In this document: piece by piece, positions 11,441-23,434 of the stretch
How positions within the stretch are numbered: position 1 is the stretch's first letter
How the letters are laid out: the number at the start of each line of letters is the position of its first letter
Assembly: GCA_035041965.1 (NCBI GenBank)
Contig: JAPYMA010000382.1
Span: 1-64,000 of the forward strand
DNA from: Anisakis pegreffii
Lineage: Eukaryota; Nematoda; Chromadorea; Rhabditida; Anisakidae
DNA: 64,000 bases
Reading direction: 5' to 3'
Notes under the pieces: generated by a model
The model's database searches: none
What the model was told of the DNA's origin: nothing
Seen by the model: only the letters and a program-made list of their open reading frames with translations
Position numbers and translations under genes: made by a program

Positions 11441-12849
11441 TTTTGAATGTAATTATTGCCCTTGAGAAAAAACTAAATGATATTGAGAAAATGCGTGATA
11501 AACTTTTGAAATGCATCTATGACGATTGTTAGTTACCATAAATTTGAAGTTATAGTTTTATATACATAAAACGGATTTGTTTGAATGGAATAGTGCAGAA
11601 ACGAATGAAAACGTTAAGTTAACATTATGAAATTATTCCGTTGATGGAACAACTTGGCTACGTTCATGCATTTCAGTAAATAGTGACGCTTATGATAAAC
11701 AGATAAAAAAGATCAAGAATTGAAGAAATATCGAAAAAATTCCAAAGCAAAAAGTGCAAAGGAACCTGAACAATGAGTGTGCACATAAAATACTGAGTGC
11801 AAAGATGTTTTTAGACGTAATAAGGTTATATGGAATAAATTAAGGACGCTTTTAGCCGAAATGAAGAAATCAGCTAAACAAGACAGGAAATAATAGAAGA
11901 GAAATATCAAGTAGTGACTAATGCGCGTACTAAAAATTATTCGTATATTATGAGATAATCGAGAATTATTTCATAATACATATCATTCTGAATGATCAGA
12001 TGAACATTTCAAAGATGAAAAACAGCAACCCATACTATATCTTCTCACTCCATCTCAAGCAGCTTTATTAGATTCTATTTCAGTGAGAACAGAGGCGAAG
12101 AAACCTTCATGAAACCGTTACGTAATTTATTCAATGCTCGCATGACAAACGGGCCTGAGAGGCCCGGCGCTAACTTTCAGTCTTGTATAACTTGATGAGT
12201 ACAGTAGCCACAGAATTGAGATTTTGTGCTTATATTCATTTCCTCATCTAGAAGAAGAGGAAACACTTTTCTTGGGTTCACGCACACGACTTACAGCAAG
12301 CATCGGAGACGATTCAAGCCTCTCAGGCCCGGCTACAACTATGCCATTATTAAGGCGTATTTAAGCCTATAAAACGACAATAATTGTTACTTTTCAGGCA
12401 TTTTGGCTTGTTTTGATCTTTTCAAAGATTTATTATATCAGTGAACTGTATTCAGATGTGCAAATCAGCTGACTATTGCAGCATGAATTGCGATATATGA
12501 TTTCATTATCATTATTTACATAGAGCTGCAAAGTGAGTTGGAAACAAGATCAAAAGAATTAAAAGGACATAAAAACAATGGAAATCAAAAAGAGAACATT
12601 GTCAACATAACAAAACAGCAACGGGCACAATTTATCATGAAAATTTCATGGCTCAAGTTACTATTGTAGTGCGAAATGTGAAAATGAATTTGGTCTTTCA
12701 ACCCATTCATAATTGGACAATAGGAATGAAAAGAGACGAAGCAATATGAAATGCACTGACAAAAGCATCATTATTATAATTAGAAAATCGAAAACAAATT
12801 TATCAGTGAAGATTTCAAACGTCATTTGAACATTCAGTGACTGTTTACA
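11441..12849. other. Intergenic sequence with a small foldback element
   Basis: No gene recognised. The notable structure is a 13-bp exact inverted repeat, GGGCCTGAGAGGC at 12151-12163 and GCCTCTCAGGCCC at 12317-12329, which together with its GC-rich edges looks like a small foldback/MITE. Confidence 0.5.
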
Positions 12850-14792
12850 CAGGATCCCGAGAATCTAGAGTCCCGGCTTTTGAATCCCGATCTCGGGATT
12901 CATATTCTTGGGATTCCTAACTCAAGTTATTTTGTATGAATTTGGTAGTATACCCATCACGAATGAAGCACAAATCATTGCCGGCTCATTCAAATGCACT
13001 CATATTTGTCGTTTACCACCCACATGGTAGTCAAAAAATATCGCCACCCCGGCTTTCGTCTTCACGCACACTAACCAAGAATTTCAGAGCATCACTGTAG
13101 CTTCATCTTTCATTCACGAAAGGACTTCGCGTTTATCTAAAGACAAAGCAGAACACAATATTTTGCATCGAAGCAGAGGCCAGAACACGCCCGTCTATAA
13201 CCAAATTTCTCAGACCGTTCCCTGCACCAACTACTATTCCGCTAATAAAATGATCGCTCATCTTTGCTATGTTGATAGTTTGAGTTTCAATACTTTTGTG
13301 ACAAGTAAATATCTTCCTACGGTTTTTGAATTCTACAAAATTCCACCACCTTGTTTTGCAGATACCATCAAAAATTTGTTAATGAATTATTACAAAACTG
13401 CAAAATCAAACGTTATTCAAGAGATAAAGGATTTGCAACTCAATGGTGGGAAATTCAGCGTAACTCTGGATGAATATTCATCAATTAAAAACCAACGCTA
13501 TTTGAATGTCAACCTAACTGGTATTAAAAATTCTACTGCCTTGGAATGATAAGGATTAATAGATCACCAACGGCTGGAAAGGTTTGTTCTTTAAAGATTT
13601 AGTGTCATTCATTGCTTATACGTGTGATAAATGCTCTTTTTATAAACATTTTACTGAATCTATTTCAAGTTTTCAGACGACTGAATGTCTCATTAAAAAG
13701 CAGGAAAATCTGAAATTGATGTGAAAGTTGATGCCGTTACCATAGTAACAGACGGTGCCTCAGATATGGTTAAATTCGGTCAAAATATCCCATGTGAGCT
13801 CAGTAAGCAAGATCTGAATGAAAGACGACACGTATGCAGTGCACTGGAAGTTTTCGAAATTGCCATCAACACATTATGTCGTCGAGATACTGACTTGTTC
13901 AAAACAGAAAAAACGCTGCAGTTCTACATCGATGCACTAAATAAATGGAATACGACTATCGCTGATGATCTCTTGCGTGCGCCTCTGGTGAGGATGACCG
14001 AGTGTAGAATACAAACTTTAATAAATTTGATGACATATATAAACATCCTTACTACATTCCGAAGGGAACAGATTATATGAGGTATTAGATCGTGAAAAAA
14101 AATAGTATGGAGCTGGCAGTGAATTTATTTTCACTGTTGTTCAGTACGAGCAGTAAAATTGATGATAAGCCTAAGTCCAACTCACCGATGGCAATTAATT
14201 CATCCAAGAACGGAAATAAACATGATACTGTTTTCTCGAAGCAAATTGAATTGATGATGGATTCCCAAAATTCCGTAAGTTGTGAAAAAAGTGATGACGC
14301 GTACAGCAAAGTAATCTCTGAAATGCTTTTGTTCGAAGGGAAAGGTGGCGAGTATACGAAAATTGTACAACTTGATTAAAACGGTCCCACCGACAAGTGT
14401 TGAAAGTGAGCGAGCCTTCTCCGCATTTTCTTTTTTTTTTTACAAAGCTGAGAAATCGGATGAGTGATGCAACAATCAACGCTCTAACCTTTCTGAAAGT
14501 TTATTTCAACTCTCACTGAATTTTGCTTTCTGAATCTGTTGTTGTCGGTCTTAAGTCTTTTTTTTTCGTCACAACGATTACTCATTTCATTAATCACTAC
14601 GATTTTGTTGTGTTTTTTGTTTTGTTATAAATTCATTGAATTTGCCGAGTTTTGTTGAATAAACAATTTTCTGATTGATTTGAACACACTGGTTCAAATA
14701 GAATGTGTTGAACATGTCACACTTCTATAGCTCAAAAGTTGCTTTTCAATCCCGGGATTGGAAAACTATCTCGGGATCAAATCCCGATCCTG
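12850..14792 (+). mobile_element. hAT DNA transposon relic
   Basis: Both flanks of the decayed transposase carry clusters of CCCGATCTCGGGATT-like words. The left edge begins CAGGATCCCGAG at 12850; the reverse complement of the right edge begins CAGGATCGGGAT (ending at 14792). The seven outer bases CAGGATC agree, as expected for short hAT TIRs. No matching 8-bp target duplication was found, so the boundaries are provisional. Confidence 0.6.
13163..14519 (+). pseudogene. Decayed hAT-family transposase
   Basis: Three broken segments together follow a hAT transposase. 13163-13549 has KFSVTLDEYSSIKNQRYLNV, the first catalytic (D) region. 13721-14080 has VDAVTIVTDGASDMVKFG, the VTDGAxNM motif that precedes the inserted helical domain. 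14092-14519 ends with the C-terminal dimerisation (hATC) signature split over two frames, PPTSVESERAFSA then KLRNRMSDATINALTFLKVY, with a terminal TGA at 14517-14519. A run of T at about 14428-14440 marks one frameshift and stops separate the segments, so it cannot encode a working enzyme. The N-terminal BED finger was not identified. Confidence 0.88.
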
Positions 14793-14799
14793 GCATTAG

Positions 14800-17700
14800 G
14801 AAAATGGTCGGGATTTTGCAAATCCTATCAAGCGAGGATTAAGATGTGCATTTTTGAAGCGTCACGATACTCTGTGCTCATTACATGCGTTCTCTTAAGA
14901 ATAAACACATTCTGTTTTTTATCTCCTGTTATTGTTCAGCGGATATACGGAACATTTCTTCCGTTTCCTATCTGCAATATATTCACCAAAGAGGCGCTAG
15001 TCAATTAAATATTTGTTTTGCATTATTCACCTCAAATTGATTAAACTTAACATGTAATACCGAGGAAATGCATAGAATGGATTGAAAGAGAAAACTGAAT
15101 TGAAAATTACTGTTGAAGATCATCATTCCAAACGTTTGTGATTGTTTGAGGTTTGTCCGATGACCTATGTATTCGATGTGTTGCAATGCGTAAAACAATT
15201 ACAATCTGAGGCAACGGTCGCTTACACTCCACGTCTATCAAAGCGACTTTCCGTTCCACTTATAAACACCAGTGAGAATGAGGGTTCCAATGCACGCCTG
15301 GATTTCAGCTAAATTCACTGGTGCACAATCTCCCTTCACTTTTTCATGACCTTTTTTACTCGTTCATTTTGAAATTTCTTCAAGAACATTCCGCTAGAAC
15401 AATAATAAAACAGAGTGATATAATGATGTCAACATTCAAAGATGCAAACTATGTCAGACCACTTTCTTCATTGATCAGACTGGACTGTCCACTCCTATAC
15501 GACCACACGATGAACTCAAGAGTTGTACAAACCACGTTTGTGCATGATCTTTTGACTTCGTTGTTTGCAGCAGGCACATTTTGAATTATATTTTCAAGTA
15601 GCTCGGAATCAAGATAGACTGGATAGAATTTCATTGAATTCGTCGTCATCATCCGATAAAACGTTGTCATCACCAGTGACGTCCAATTTGGAAAAATTAT
15701 CTCAGCTCCGGCTCAGCATTTTCGAAAATTTCAACTCTAACTCTGACGTTACACTTTGTAAAACTTCGGCCTCATCTCTAAAATTTCTTCTGCTCCGTCT
15801 TCGAACCAATTCGAATTCGTGAAAAAACTTTTCACAGATCTTACCTCCGTCTCTGGATGTTGGTGTTTTTTTTTTGAAGGAACATCACTAGTCATTACCT
15901 TCATCAGCATTATCTTCATTTTTTCCTTCCAATAAAGGTTCACTAATTCCATCATTTGAGAGCATTTTGGCAGATATAACTTCACAAAGCAAAAATCACA
16001 CAGCAACAACCAAAAACTCATGCACACCTTACGAGTACTTGATTGTGAAAATTATCCTTAGCTGACCCGTCGTAATGACACTCAACAGTGCGTAGCCATC
16101 CGAAAGCTCGCGTAAGATGCGCATGAGTATAAGAATGAATACTATACAAAGCAAAGTGAGATCGCTTTCTTCGAATAAACGTTCACTCAAATGGAATGCT
16201 ATGTTGTATTTACAGCTAAGCTGTACAATAACATTTACAAGCATCAATATGTTTGAAAATTCATTGAAAAATCTCATGTTACATTTACCTAATGGAACCG
16301 ATAAAGCCTGGCTTGAGAGGCTCGTCTTGTCTCCTATGCTGTGAAAAAAAACTTCATTAGTGCAAGAGTTAAGCCAAATAACTCAATGAGCTCATATGGA
16401 ATGCTATATTGCATTTACAGCAAGCACTTGAGGTATGATTGAATATTTAACTTCGACTCGTTAGGAAGAGCACAGTTAGTACCGAATTTGATACTTGCCA
16501 GGGTTGAGCGCAGATATATATTTGGAATATCTTATTCTTGGGGAAATAAGCATTTCCTCGCAGATAAAAAGTGGCGAATTAGCGGAAATCTGATAGGAAG
16601 CAGCTCGCCCAAATGCTAATGAAATAAAATAGTGCAAGTTATCGCCATCTTGTGCCACTAAAAGATCATTGTGGCGCAAGTTATCGCTGGAAATTCCCGC
16701 TATGTGAAAAACGTAGCGATTTGCCGCGCTATTGAAGAAAAAGTGGTTCCGCTGATATTGGAACAGCGAATAGCGCGTCATTGTCCATCACTGCTGTACT
16801 TGCCCGATGTCTCGTAAAGAGTCCTTTTTTCTCGAATTGGGTTTACATTCTCTTTCAAACTGGCCTGTTTTCAATGAGTTGGGATGATCGGTTTATTACG
16901 AAGCAACGTTTCAATGATGATTTATGAATATACACTTTACAAGAAGCAAAATGAAGGTGATTTAATTGGGCACTGGTTTGAGATAGATGAAAGAAATAAA
17001 TGAAATAAAACAACAAAAAGACGAATGCGAAAGTCGCGGACAATATGCGAAGATAAACGAATTATTAACATGAAACCTTATACCATATTCCAACGATAGC
17101 AATAATCTTACTGAATCAAACTGAGCCTAATAAAAGGAATCCTTCAAGGTTTAATAAACTTCCATAAAGCGATATCTATTCTCCACCTATCTAATAAATT
17201 CACCTCAGGTCATTTTAATACCCAGCTCATTTTGCAGCATTTTGGATCGCATCAAAAATCAAACTGACCAAATTGCATCAAGCTCCTCTAAACCAAGCTG
17301 CAAATAGTGCATAAAGTGTAATACATAATATTCGTGGCGTAATACAATACTGATAATTAGAAATGAGATCGTTACAAAGTATATTAAATGTGCATTTTGT
17401 TTTTGGTGAACACAGATCTGATTGTATCCACGATTATGGACGTATAAAGCGATTGCAAACAATACTATTGCTTTTGCGAACGGACTCGAAGAGAGCTCGC
17501 AAAGCAAACTTAAAAGAGTATATTTCGAGAAGTAACTGAACATTAGAGGGTTACACTTTTTAAATGTTAAAAGATCGAAGGAGTGATCTGAAAGGAGGAT
17601 ATAAATTGAAGATTATTAAGTGGAAGATAATATACACACAAATCATGAGAAAATATTAGATAAATACAATCGCACTGGATAGATGGATGTAAACTCTTCT

Positions 17701-18379
17701 CAATTCTATTCAATTAGCGACAACTGCACAATGACAGAGGAACTGTAACCATTGCAAACTTTCAGAGTTCACACAATTTACTAATAAATGCACTTGAAAA
17801 CGTTGTCAGTATCCATTTCCAAAACCAATTCACTTAAAATTCATACAACCTTCTCAATATCTTTTTATCAATCCGTGAAGAATTCATTGAATTATTCCGT
17901 ATCTCTACATCTGAAATGATTATGTCAATATGAAAAAATCTCGAACAGCTTATGAAAGATTGCGGTATACGTCCATCACAAATTTACTGATCGTCAGTAA
18001 ACAGAACGACATAAATGAAAAATAAATTTGTGTACATCTAAAAATGAGCGTAATATTAACAGTGTTGCTATAAAAAAGTACTATTAGATAATATGCAATA
18101 ACATAACTCGTGAAAGTGATTTACAAACAGGAACACATTCGATATATCCCGTCGAATAAATCTACAAATGACCAACAGAAGTGTTAAATAAACAAAATCA
18201 ATGCTGATAACTGCCAGAACCAAACAATTCTGCAAAGCAAAACAAATAATGAATACGTTTCGTGAATTATAAGGTCGTGAAAGGTGTTAACGGGTTTTCG
18301 ATTATTACAATGAACGAATATGGAAATATCAAATGAGTCTTACATACCTTGCTGAGGAGTGTTATTGTAACTGCCCAAT
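14800..18379. other. Long intergenic region without recognised gene
   Basis: No exon chain could be built on either strand. It contains short repeated words around 16620-16760 (GTGCAAGTTATCGC and GCGCAAGTTATCGC, GCGAATAGCGCG) that suggest an old repeat element, and otherwise AT-rich spacer. Confidence 0.45.
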
Positions 18380-20003
18380 CTAGTTATTACCAGGATCGGC
18401 TGGTGCTTCATCATTGAATGTGAGCGACTGTGTGATAAGAGGCTCGCTTGGGGGAGATATGCTTTGCTCATTTAATGATGTTTCTTCGATAATTGTTTTT
18501 AATGGTGAATTCGAATGGCTGCTATTGTTGACAAGTGTTTCTTGTTCAACAATTCTTTGCTCAGCTTGTTTAATTACCAATCGAAGCGATTCTACATGAT
18601 TATCCATCTCCTGTTATATAAAATCATTGCAAAATATACTACAAAATTCATTCAATTTTTATTGCTAACATCCAGTAAACGTTGAAACTATTCTTAATTC
18701 TCCACAAGATTTTGAATTCTTATTCCAAGATTTCACATTTCTTATTTCAATTTTAGTAGCGATTAATTGGATAATTATTATTAACAGAAAGACTAAATAT
18801 ATTTTTGATTGAACTCAGCAGGAGTATTACTACTTCTGTGTTATTCTAATGTTTATCAAATTACCCAAATGAATAAACATTTATTTCCATTTCTACACGA
18901 TCGCTCGATATCATTCGCAAAAGCTTACATATGATATAATAATAAAAGTAAAATGTGAACAAAAATGCAAACCCGAAGAGCTCCATCAATGATTTCGATA
19001 TTTTTGCAATGCACCATTGTAAACGGTGAGGCTAATGCCCAACACGCACTTACCAACGATGAAGCGCGTGCTTCTAGAATTCTTATATCAACCTGTAATT
19101 ATTGTTGTTGGATACAACAGTAATTGTATTTGTGATGACTGCTGCTTCATGAAATAGGAGAGCAATGTGCAACATTTTGCAATGTTTTCTGCAGAAGAAA
19201 GAACAATAACGGGCATACTTTACGGACGAGTACAAAAAAAACTTCAACTTAATTGTGAGCACAGAAGGAGGGTTCGAAGACACCCCCCCCCCTCCCCACA
19301 GAAACTTGCATACTGTTGTCCTATTTTATCTAAGCCTAAGCCTAATATTTTAGCATTAATCAATTCAGTCAGATAAGATAGATCAAAATTTAAAAATCTA
19401 TCATAAAGTGTCATGATTATGATCAAATAAAATCATAAAACCTGATCAGATGCCATCGCTCTAATGAGATCATCAAATTGTGGCATGAGACGGTTTGTCG
19501 ATCTCACAATATAATCATTTAACTGAGGATTTATTGGTAGCAAAGGCACAGCAGACGATAATTTTTCAATTACTGAATGAGATAGCTTCAGAACTGCAAC
19601 ACAATGTTGCAATATACCCGTCACATCATATATCCACTGGTTGTTATCAAGTATTTGAGCTGAAAGTTTGGTTCTTGATTGACAAATTCATTCATTCGTT
19701 TACACTGCATACTTCTACATAATAACAGTGATGTTTCTGAACTTGCTGTCATATATATTTATATACACGAAATTACTGCTCAATTTTGAACAAAATATCA
19801 TTTAATAAAAGTAAAATGAATATAGAAAATATACCGATAAGTGGACTGAGTTGAATGATACTATCCATATTAGCATTCCGAAGTTTCGAAAACCGTAATA
19901 AATTACTCTTATCATTACCATTACGACAAAAATACTGCTGTGGTGTAATTGAACGCCTTTTACACATAATTATCAGTATAAATAATGAAAAAGAAATACA
20001 CAT
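18380..20003 (-). CDS. TMEM98: TMEM98 homologue
   Basis: Four minus-strand exons in consistent phase: 20003-19835, 19659-19442, 19092-18973 and 18610-18380, about 245 residues (human TMEM98 is 226). After the anchor come CKRR and then AQILDNNQWIYDVTGILQHC, matching the vertebrate segment in which NPHIEAILEN leads into the GLMSHCIAILK helix. The next helix has AVLKLSHSVIEKL; the third exon has VDIRILEARASSL (vertebrate LDPKLLDARTTAL). The last exon holds a coiled-coil-like helix (EMDNHVESLRLVIKQAEQRI) and an acidic, low-complexity tail. TMEM98 is a single-pass type II membrane protein that binds MYRF and limits its self-cleavage. Here the membrane anchor seems split over two frames (MHIVVYLALIVLACV upstream, then SLFILIIMCKRR), so the true N-terminus may lie in another exon or a frameshift is present. 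Confidence 0.85.
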
Positions 20004-21353
20004 GCTAGAACAATAAGAGCTAAATACACAACGATATGCATCGATAATCTGAAATTAAAGATGTTCCTTACCTTTTGGTTAAAACGACAATTACTTGAAA
20101 CGTTCAGAACGTCGTATTTGTTAATTTGGATTCGTTTGGTTATATTAAAATCAGCAAATAAAAATAACAGGAAAAATCGTTCGGATTCATCAACGAGCTT
20201 CACATGAGCATTTTCAAGTGATTTTTTATTCGTTCTCTGCTCAGTATATGACGGAAATGAAAAGAAATAATTTGAATGATCAAGATAGCTAACAGTCTGA
20301 TGGTGGATGATTGCTGATTGATGGTTAAGATGTTCAAATTTCTCATAAAACACTATTTTTGCAAACAATTTGGTGTTTCCGTGAGCAAAATCAGTTTCAG
20401 ATAGAATGCTTGCTCGCGTGACACAATTTTCTTTCTCACAAAAAGTTTACCTTTGGCTACATCACTTTGGTGACGCGAAGGAAGATCAATAATCAAATTT
20501 TCCATCAACAAACACATTTCGTCTGGCAAATGAAGCTTTCTGTCTCAAGTAGATTTTGTCATCGAAAAAGATAACTTTCATCCAAAAATAAACATCAATC
20601 CTTCTTGGATGTCCTACTCAGTTTGCCTAAGACATTTCAAAGAATTTCATTTTGTATTATCTGAGATTTCAAGAAAAAAACTTCTTATAAGGTGAGCAAC
20701 TAAACATCAATATGGACTGGTGGTGGTCTGAGCTTGAAGAAGTGGTAGAAAGAAAATTGATAGCTGTTAAAAGTGTACATATAGGTAGCAGATCGATGAG
20801 AAGAATGAATACAGGTACGCATTTATATATTATACACAGAAGTATACAATAAAAGATTTTTGCAGCAGACGAATAGCAATGAGATTGAGTAGGTAGAAAA
20901 GGTGTTGGTTTTGTAATGGAAAAGAATCAATCGGGCTGAGTTATTGACATGTGCTATGGATAGATACGCTGCAATGAACAGATAGATGTTCGCGTAGCCG
21001 AAGCGTGTCGATTCATCTGAGGATGGGCGTTCGAAGGAAGTAAAGTCGACTTTTATGAAAACATGCATGTGCGTTATTATAATACTGCCAGGAATGGTTG
21101 GGGTTGTTTGCGTTGCTCGGTGAACTCGATATGGATTCATAGTTGTGAACTGGTGTGCATCAATGTTGATTCAATTTTCAAGTCAATTTCGGTTTATAGC
21201 TTAATGACCAAAATGTGTATGTGCATGTAAAACGAACATGATTGTGAAAGAACATCAAGTGAGTTATGGCATGCTGGTATCTGCTAGATTTAGTCATATC
21301 GTCCCATTAGAGCAGAACATTTAGACCTGGTATTTTCATGGATGTCTGTTGAT

Positions 21354-21415
21354 TATTATTATCATTATTATTATTATTATTATTATTGTTAATATTACAT
21401 TATCATTATTATCGC
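21354..21415. repeat. (ATT)n microsatellite
   Basis: Nearly pure ATT/ATC trinucleotides, with the longest uninterrupted run near 21365-21390. Confidence 0.9.
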
Positions 21416-21878
21416 TTTGATTCCACTTGAAAACTATTTTCAAGTTTGTATATAGAAGGGGAGGGAGAAATCTGTTTAAATTCCCTCTGTACGTCTAAGC
21501 TTAGGCTGAGACTTATTGAATCATCTACGTAACATACTCCTCACTGATTCGTCGTGTTCGAAAAGCCGGTATCATGACTTACAAACTGTTGCTCTATTCC
21601 GTATAAGTACCATTTTATTTTTGTTCCTGAACTGAGGTTTACTGTTATGATTTATTTTTGATTATAGTCCAGTTAGTTTTCCAACGACGTTTGTTATTTT
21701 AAAATTTTGGGCCTCAAACTCTGATTAGTGCTTAACTCTGGAAGTGACAATTTATTATTGATATCATTATTATTTTATTGTTTTTGTAACCAACTCATAG
21801 AACTGTGCTAAGAAATTACAGATGCGCTTATAACGTGGATGTAAATAATTTGCAGAAATGTGTTACAGCATTAGCAAT

Positions 21879-21881
<3 letters not shown>

Positions 21882-21918
<37 letters not shown>

Positions 21919-21930
21919 CTTATATATGAT
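21882..21930. repeat. (TA)n microsatellite
   Basis: Alternating TA run with one slipped base, ending in TATATGATATGATAT. Confidence 0.9.
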
Positions 21931-21980
21931 ATGATATTTATGCGCAGTCGAGAGTAGTGTTGAAAACCAACAAATATTTC

Positions 21981-22098
21981 TTGGATGGCCACCGACAAGG
22001 CATATTTTGAGCGTCGGTCGCAGTGGTAAGCACTTAATAATGGTAAAAACACCGATGGATCAACTGCTTTCGGTCTTGGTCGGTGGCCATTGATCCAA
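21981..22098. mobile_element. Small foldback element (MITE-like)
   Basis: GGATGGCCACCGAC at the left is mirrored by GTCGGTGGCCATTGATCC at the right. The interior word TTTTGAGCGTCGGTCG recurs at about 35890, suggesting a family. No coding capacity. Confidence 0.6.
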
Positions 22099-22137
22099 TT
22101 CTGGTTGAGAGTTGTATGAAAAAAGATCATTAAAACG

Positions 22138-22336
22138 CAACTCATTCTCAGATTCAATGTGTCTCTATGAATTTCTTCGCTTATCTCCATAATACGATCG
22201 TCTTGACGTAGGATTGCTGCTGTAACACATTCGAGTGGTTGTATTGCCTTAACAAATCTTATCAAACCAGCTGTGTTAACTCATTACACCGCTCATAAAT
22301 CTCGAATTTAGGTCTTAGTTCAAGTCCAGCAATGTT
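22138..22336 (-). pseudogene. Unrecognised coding-like fragment with a frame break
   Basis: On the minus strand two adjoining stretches look coding. First comes GLELRPKFEIYERCNELTQL, then after GTTTGATAAG the frame changes and continues KAIQPLECVTAAILRQDDRI followed by MEISEEIHRDTLNLRMS. The composition is helical and charged, unlike random AT-rich DNA. The break could be a frameshift or an implausibly small 20-bp intron (GTTTGA...TTAAG). No other exons were found; the foldback element at 21981-22098 sits directly downstream. I do not recognise the family. Confidence 0.35.
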
Positions 22337-22480
22337 ATATTTTCCAAAGAATTTGTCGTTAATGATGATAGTAGCTATCTATTCTTTGAGCAGTGAACTT
22401 CGTCTGTTGTTTATTTAGTATTCAATTAATGAAATGGATGCCAATGTAGTATCATTGTTACTGTTTTTGGTGCTATCATT

Positions 22481-23434
22481 TTGTGTAATTTGATAGAAGA
22501 ATTGGTAATGAGAGGTGAAGTGCGTGAGGATCTTAAAGAGGCTGAACAGCTTGCGGCTGAAGGTTTAAGTGTCGAAAAACAGCAAGAACAACTTCTGATG
22601 AATAAATTGGCAGCAAATGGACGACTTCCAGCAAAACCGCAGAGCACTTTCCTTCAGAAGAAATTGCAACAGCAAAGAGTTGGTTATTTTATTTATTATT
22701 TTTATCATTACCATTTATTGAGTATTGAGGGTTCTTCTATTTATATCCTAAAATCTTAGTATTCAGTTATTTGTTACATATAATAAATATTATTTGTGAA
22801 AGAATTTTGTTTCGGTTTTCTATTATTCTCAATTCTGTTTGAGGTAGAACTTTGGTGGTTGTTGATTTGAATGAAAATTTCTTTAAGAAATTCTTCGATT
22901 CTGGTGATTATGCGATGAACAAAGACAAAGCGAAGCATCCACTGCCATCTGCAGTGCCAAATGTTGTTTCATCAATTGCATCAGTGCAGCCAACTACTCA
23001 TGTATCTGTCGTTTTTTTTATTCATCGCCTAAGAAATCAGTACAAATCAATCGAAATAAAGAGATGAATCAATGGATTAATCACTTATTGAATATCTGTC
23101 AAGAATGTGTGCAGTGTTGATTTCATGTTAGCATAATCAAAAATCGAATTTGATATAGAATGATGCATATGAATTTAAGAGAAGCCAAGTGACAGCACTA
23201 AATGTTGATGTGACAACGACATCAGCAACTTCATCGTCGTCAAGCGCAGCCATTCAGACAGCTGTTTTGAACAGTGCTACTCCGGACGAATCACTGCAGA
23301 TTCCACGTCCAGACACGGTACCACAACGCAAAGCATCAATCATTTACCCATCTGTACATAGCAAATTAAGTCCTCAACCACATATTCATCACTCTTCACA
23401 TGACGATATCTTACCTGATCATAAACAAATGTAA
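22481..23434 (+). CDS. ENSA: ENSA/ARPP19-family PP2A inhibitor (endosulfine)
   Basis: Three plus-strand exons, 22481-22678, 22888-23001 and 23180-23434, all in phase 0, give about 188 residues. The exon 1/2 junction creates LQKKLQQQRKFFDSGDYAM, which carries the invariant FDSGDY motif (residues 69-74). Ser71 in it is the Greatwall (MASTL) phosphorylation site that turns the protein into a PP2A-B55 inhibitor at mitotic entry. The C-terminal part has VPQRKAS, the conserved PKA-type site of the family (human LPQRKSS). The serine/threonine-rich stretch before it and the His-rich tail are longer than in vertebrates (121 residues). The start could be Met 22481 or the in-frame Met at 22508. Exon 2 ends before a GTATCT donor; exon 3 begins after GAATTTAAG. 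Confidence 0.93.

Larger units (their letters stand above)
20010..22137. other. Intergenic region with microsatellites and a small inverted-repeat element
   Basis: No conserved gene. It contains an (ATT)n tract at 21354-21415, a (TA)n tract at 21882-21930, and the inverted-repeat element at 21981-22098. Confidence 0.5.
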
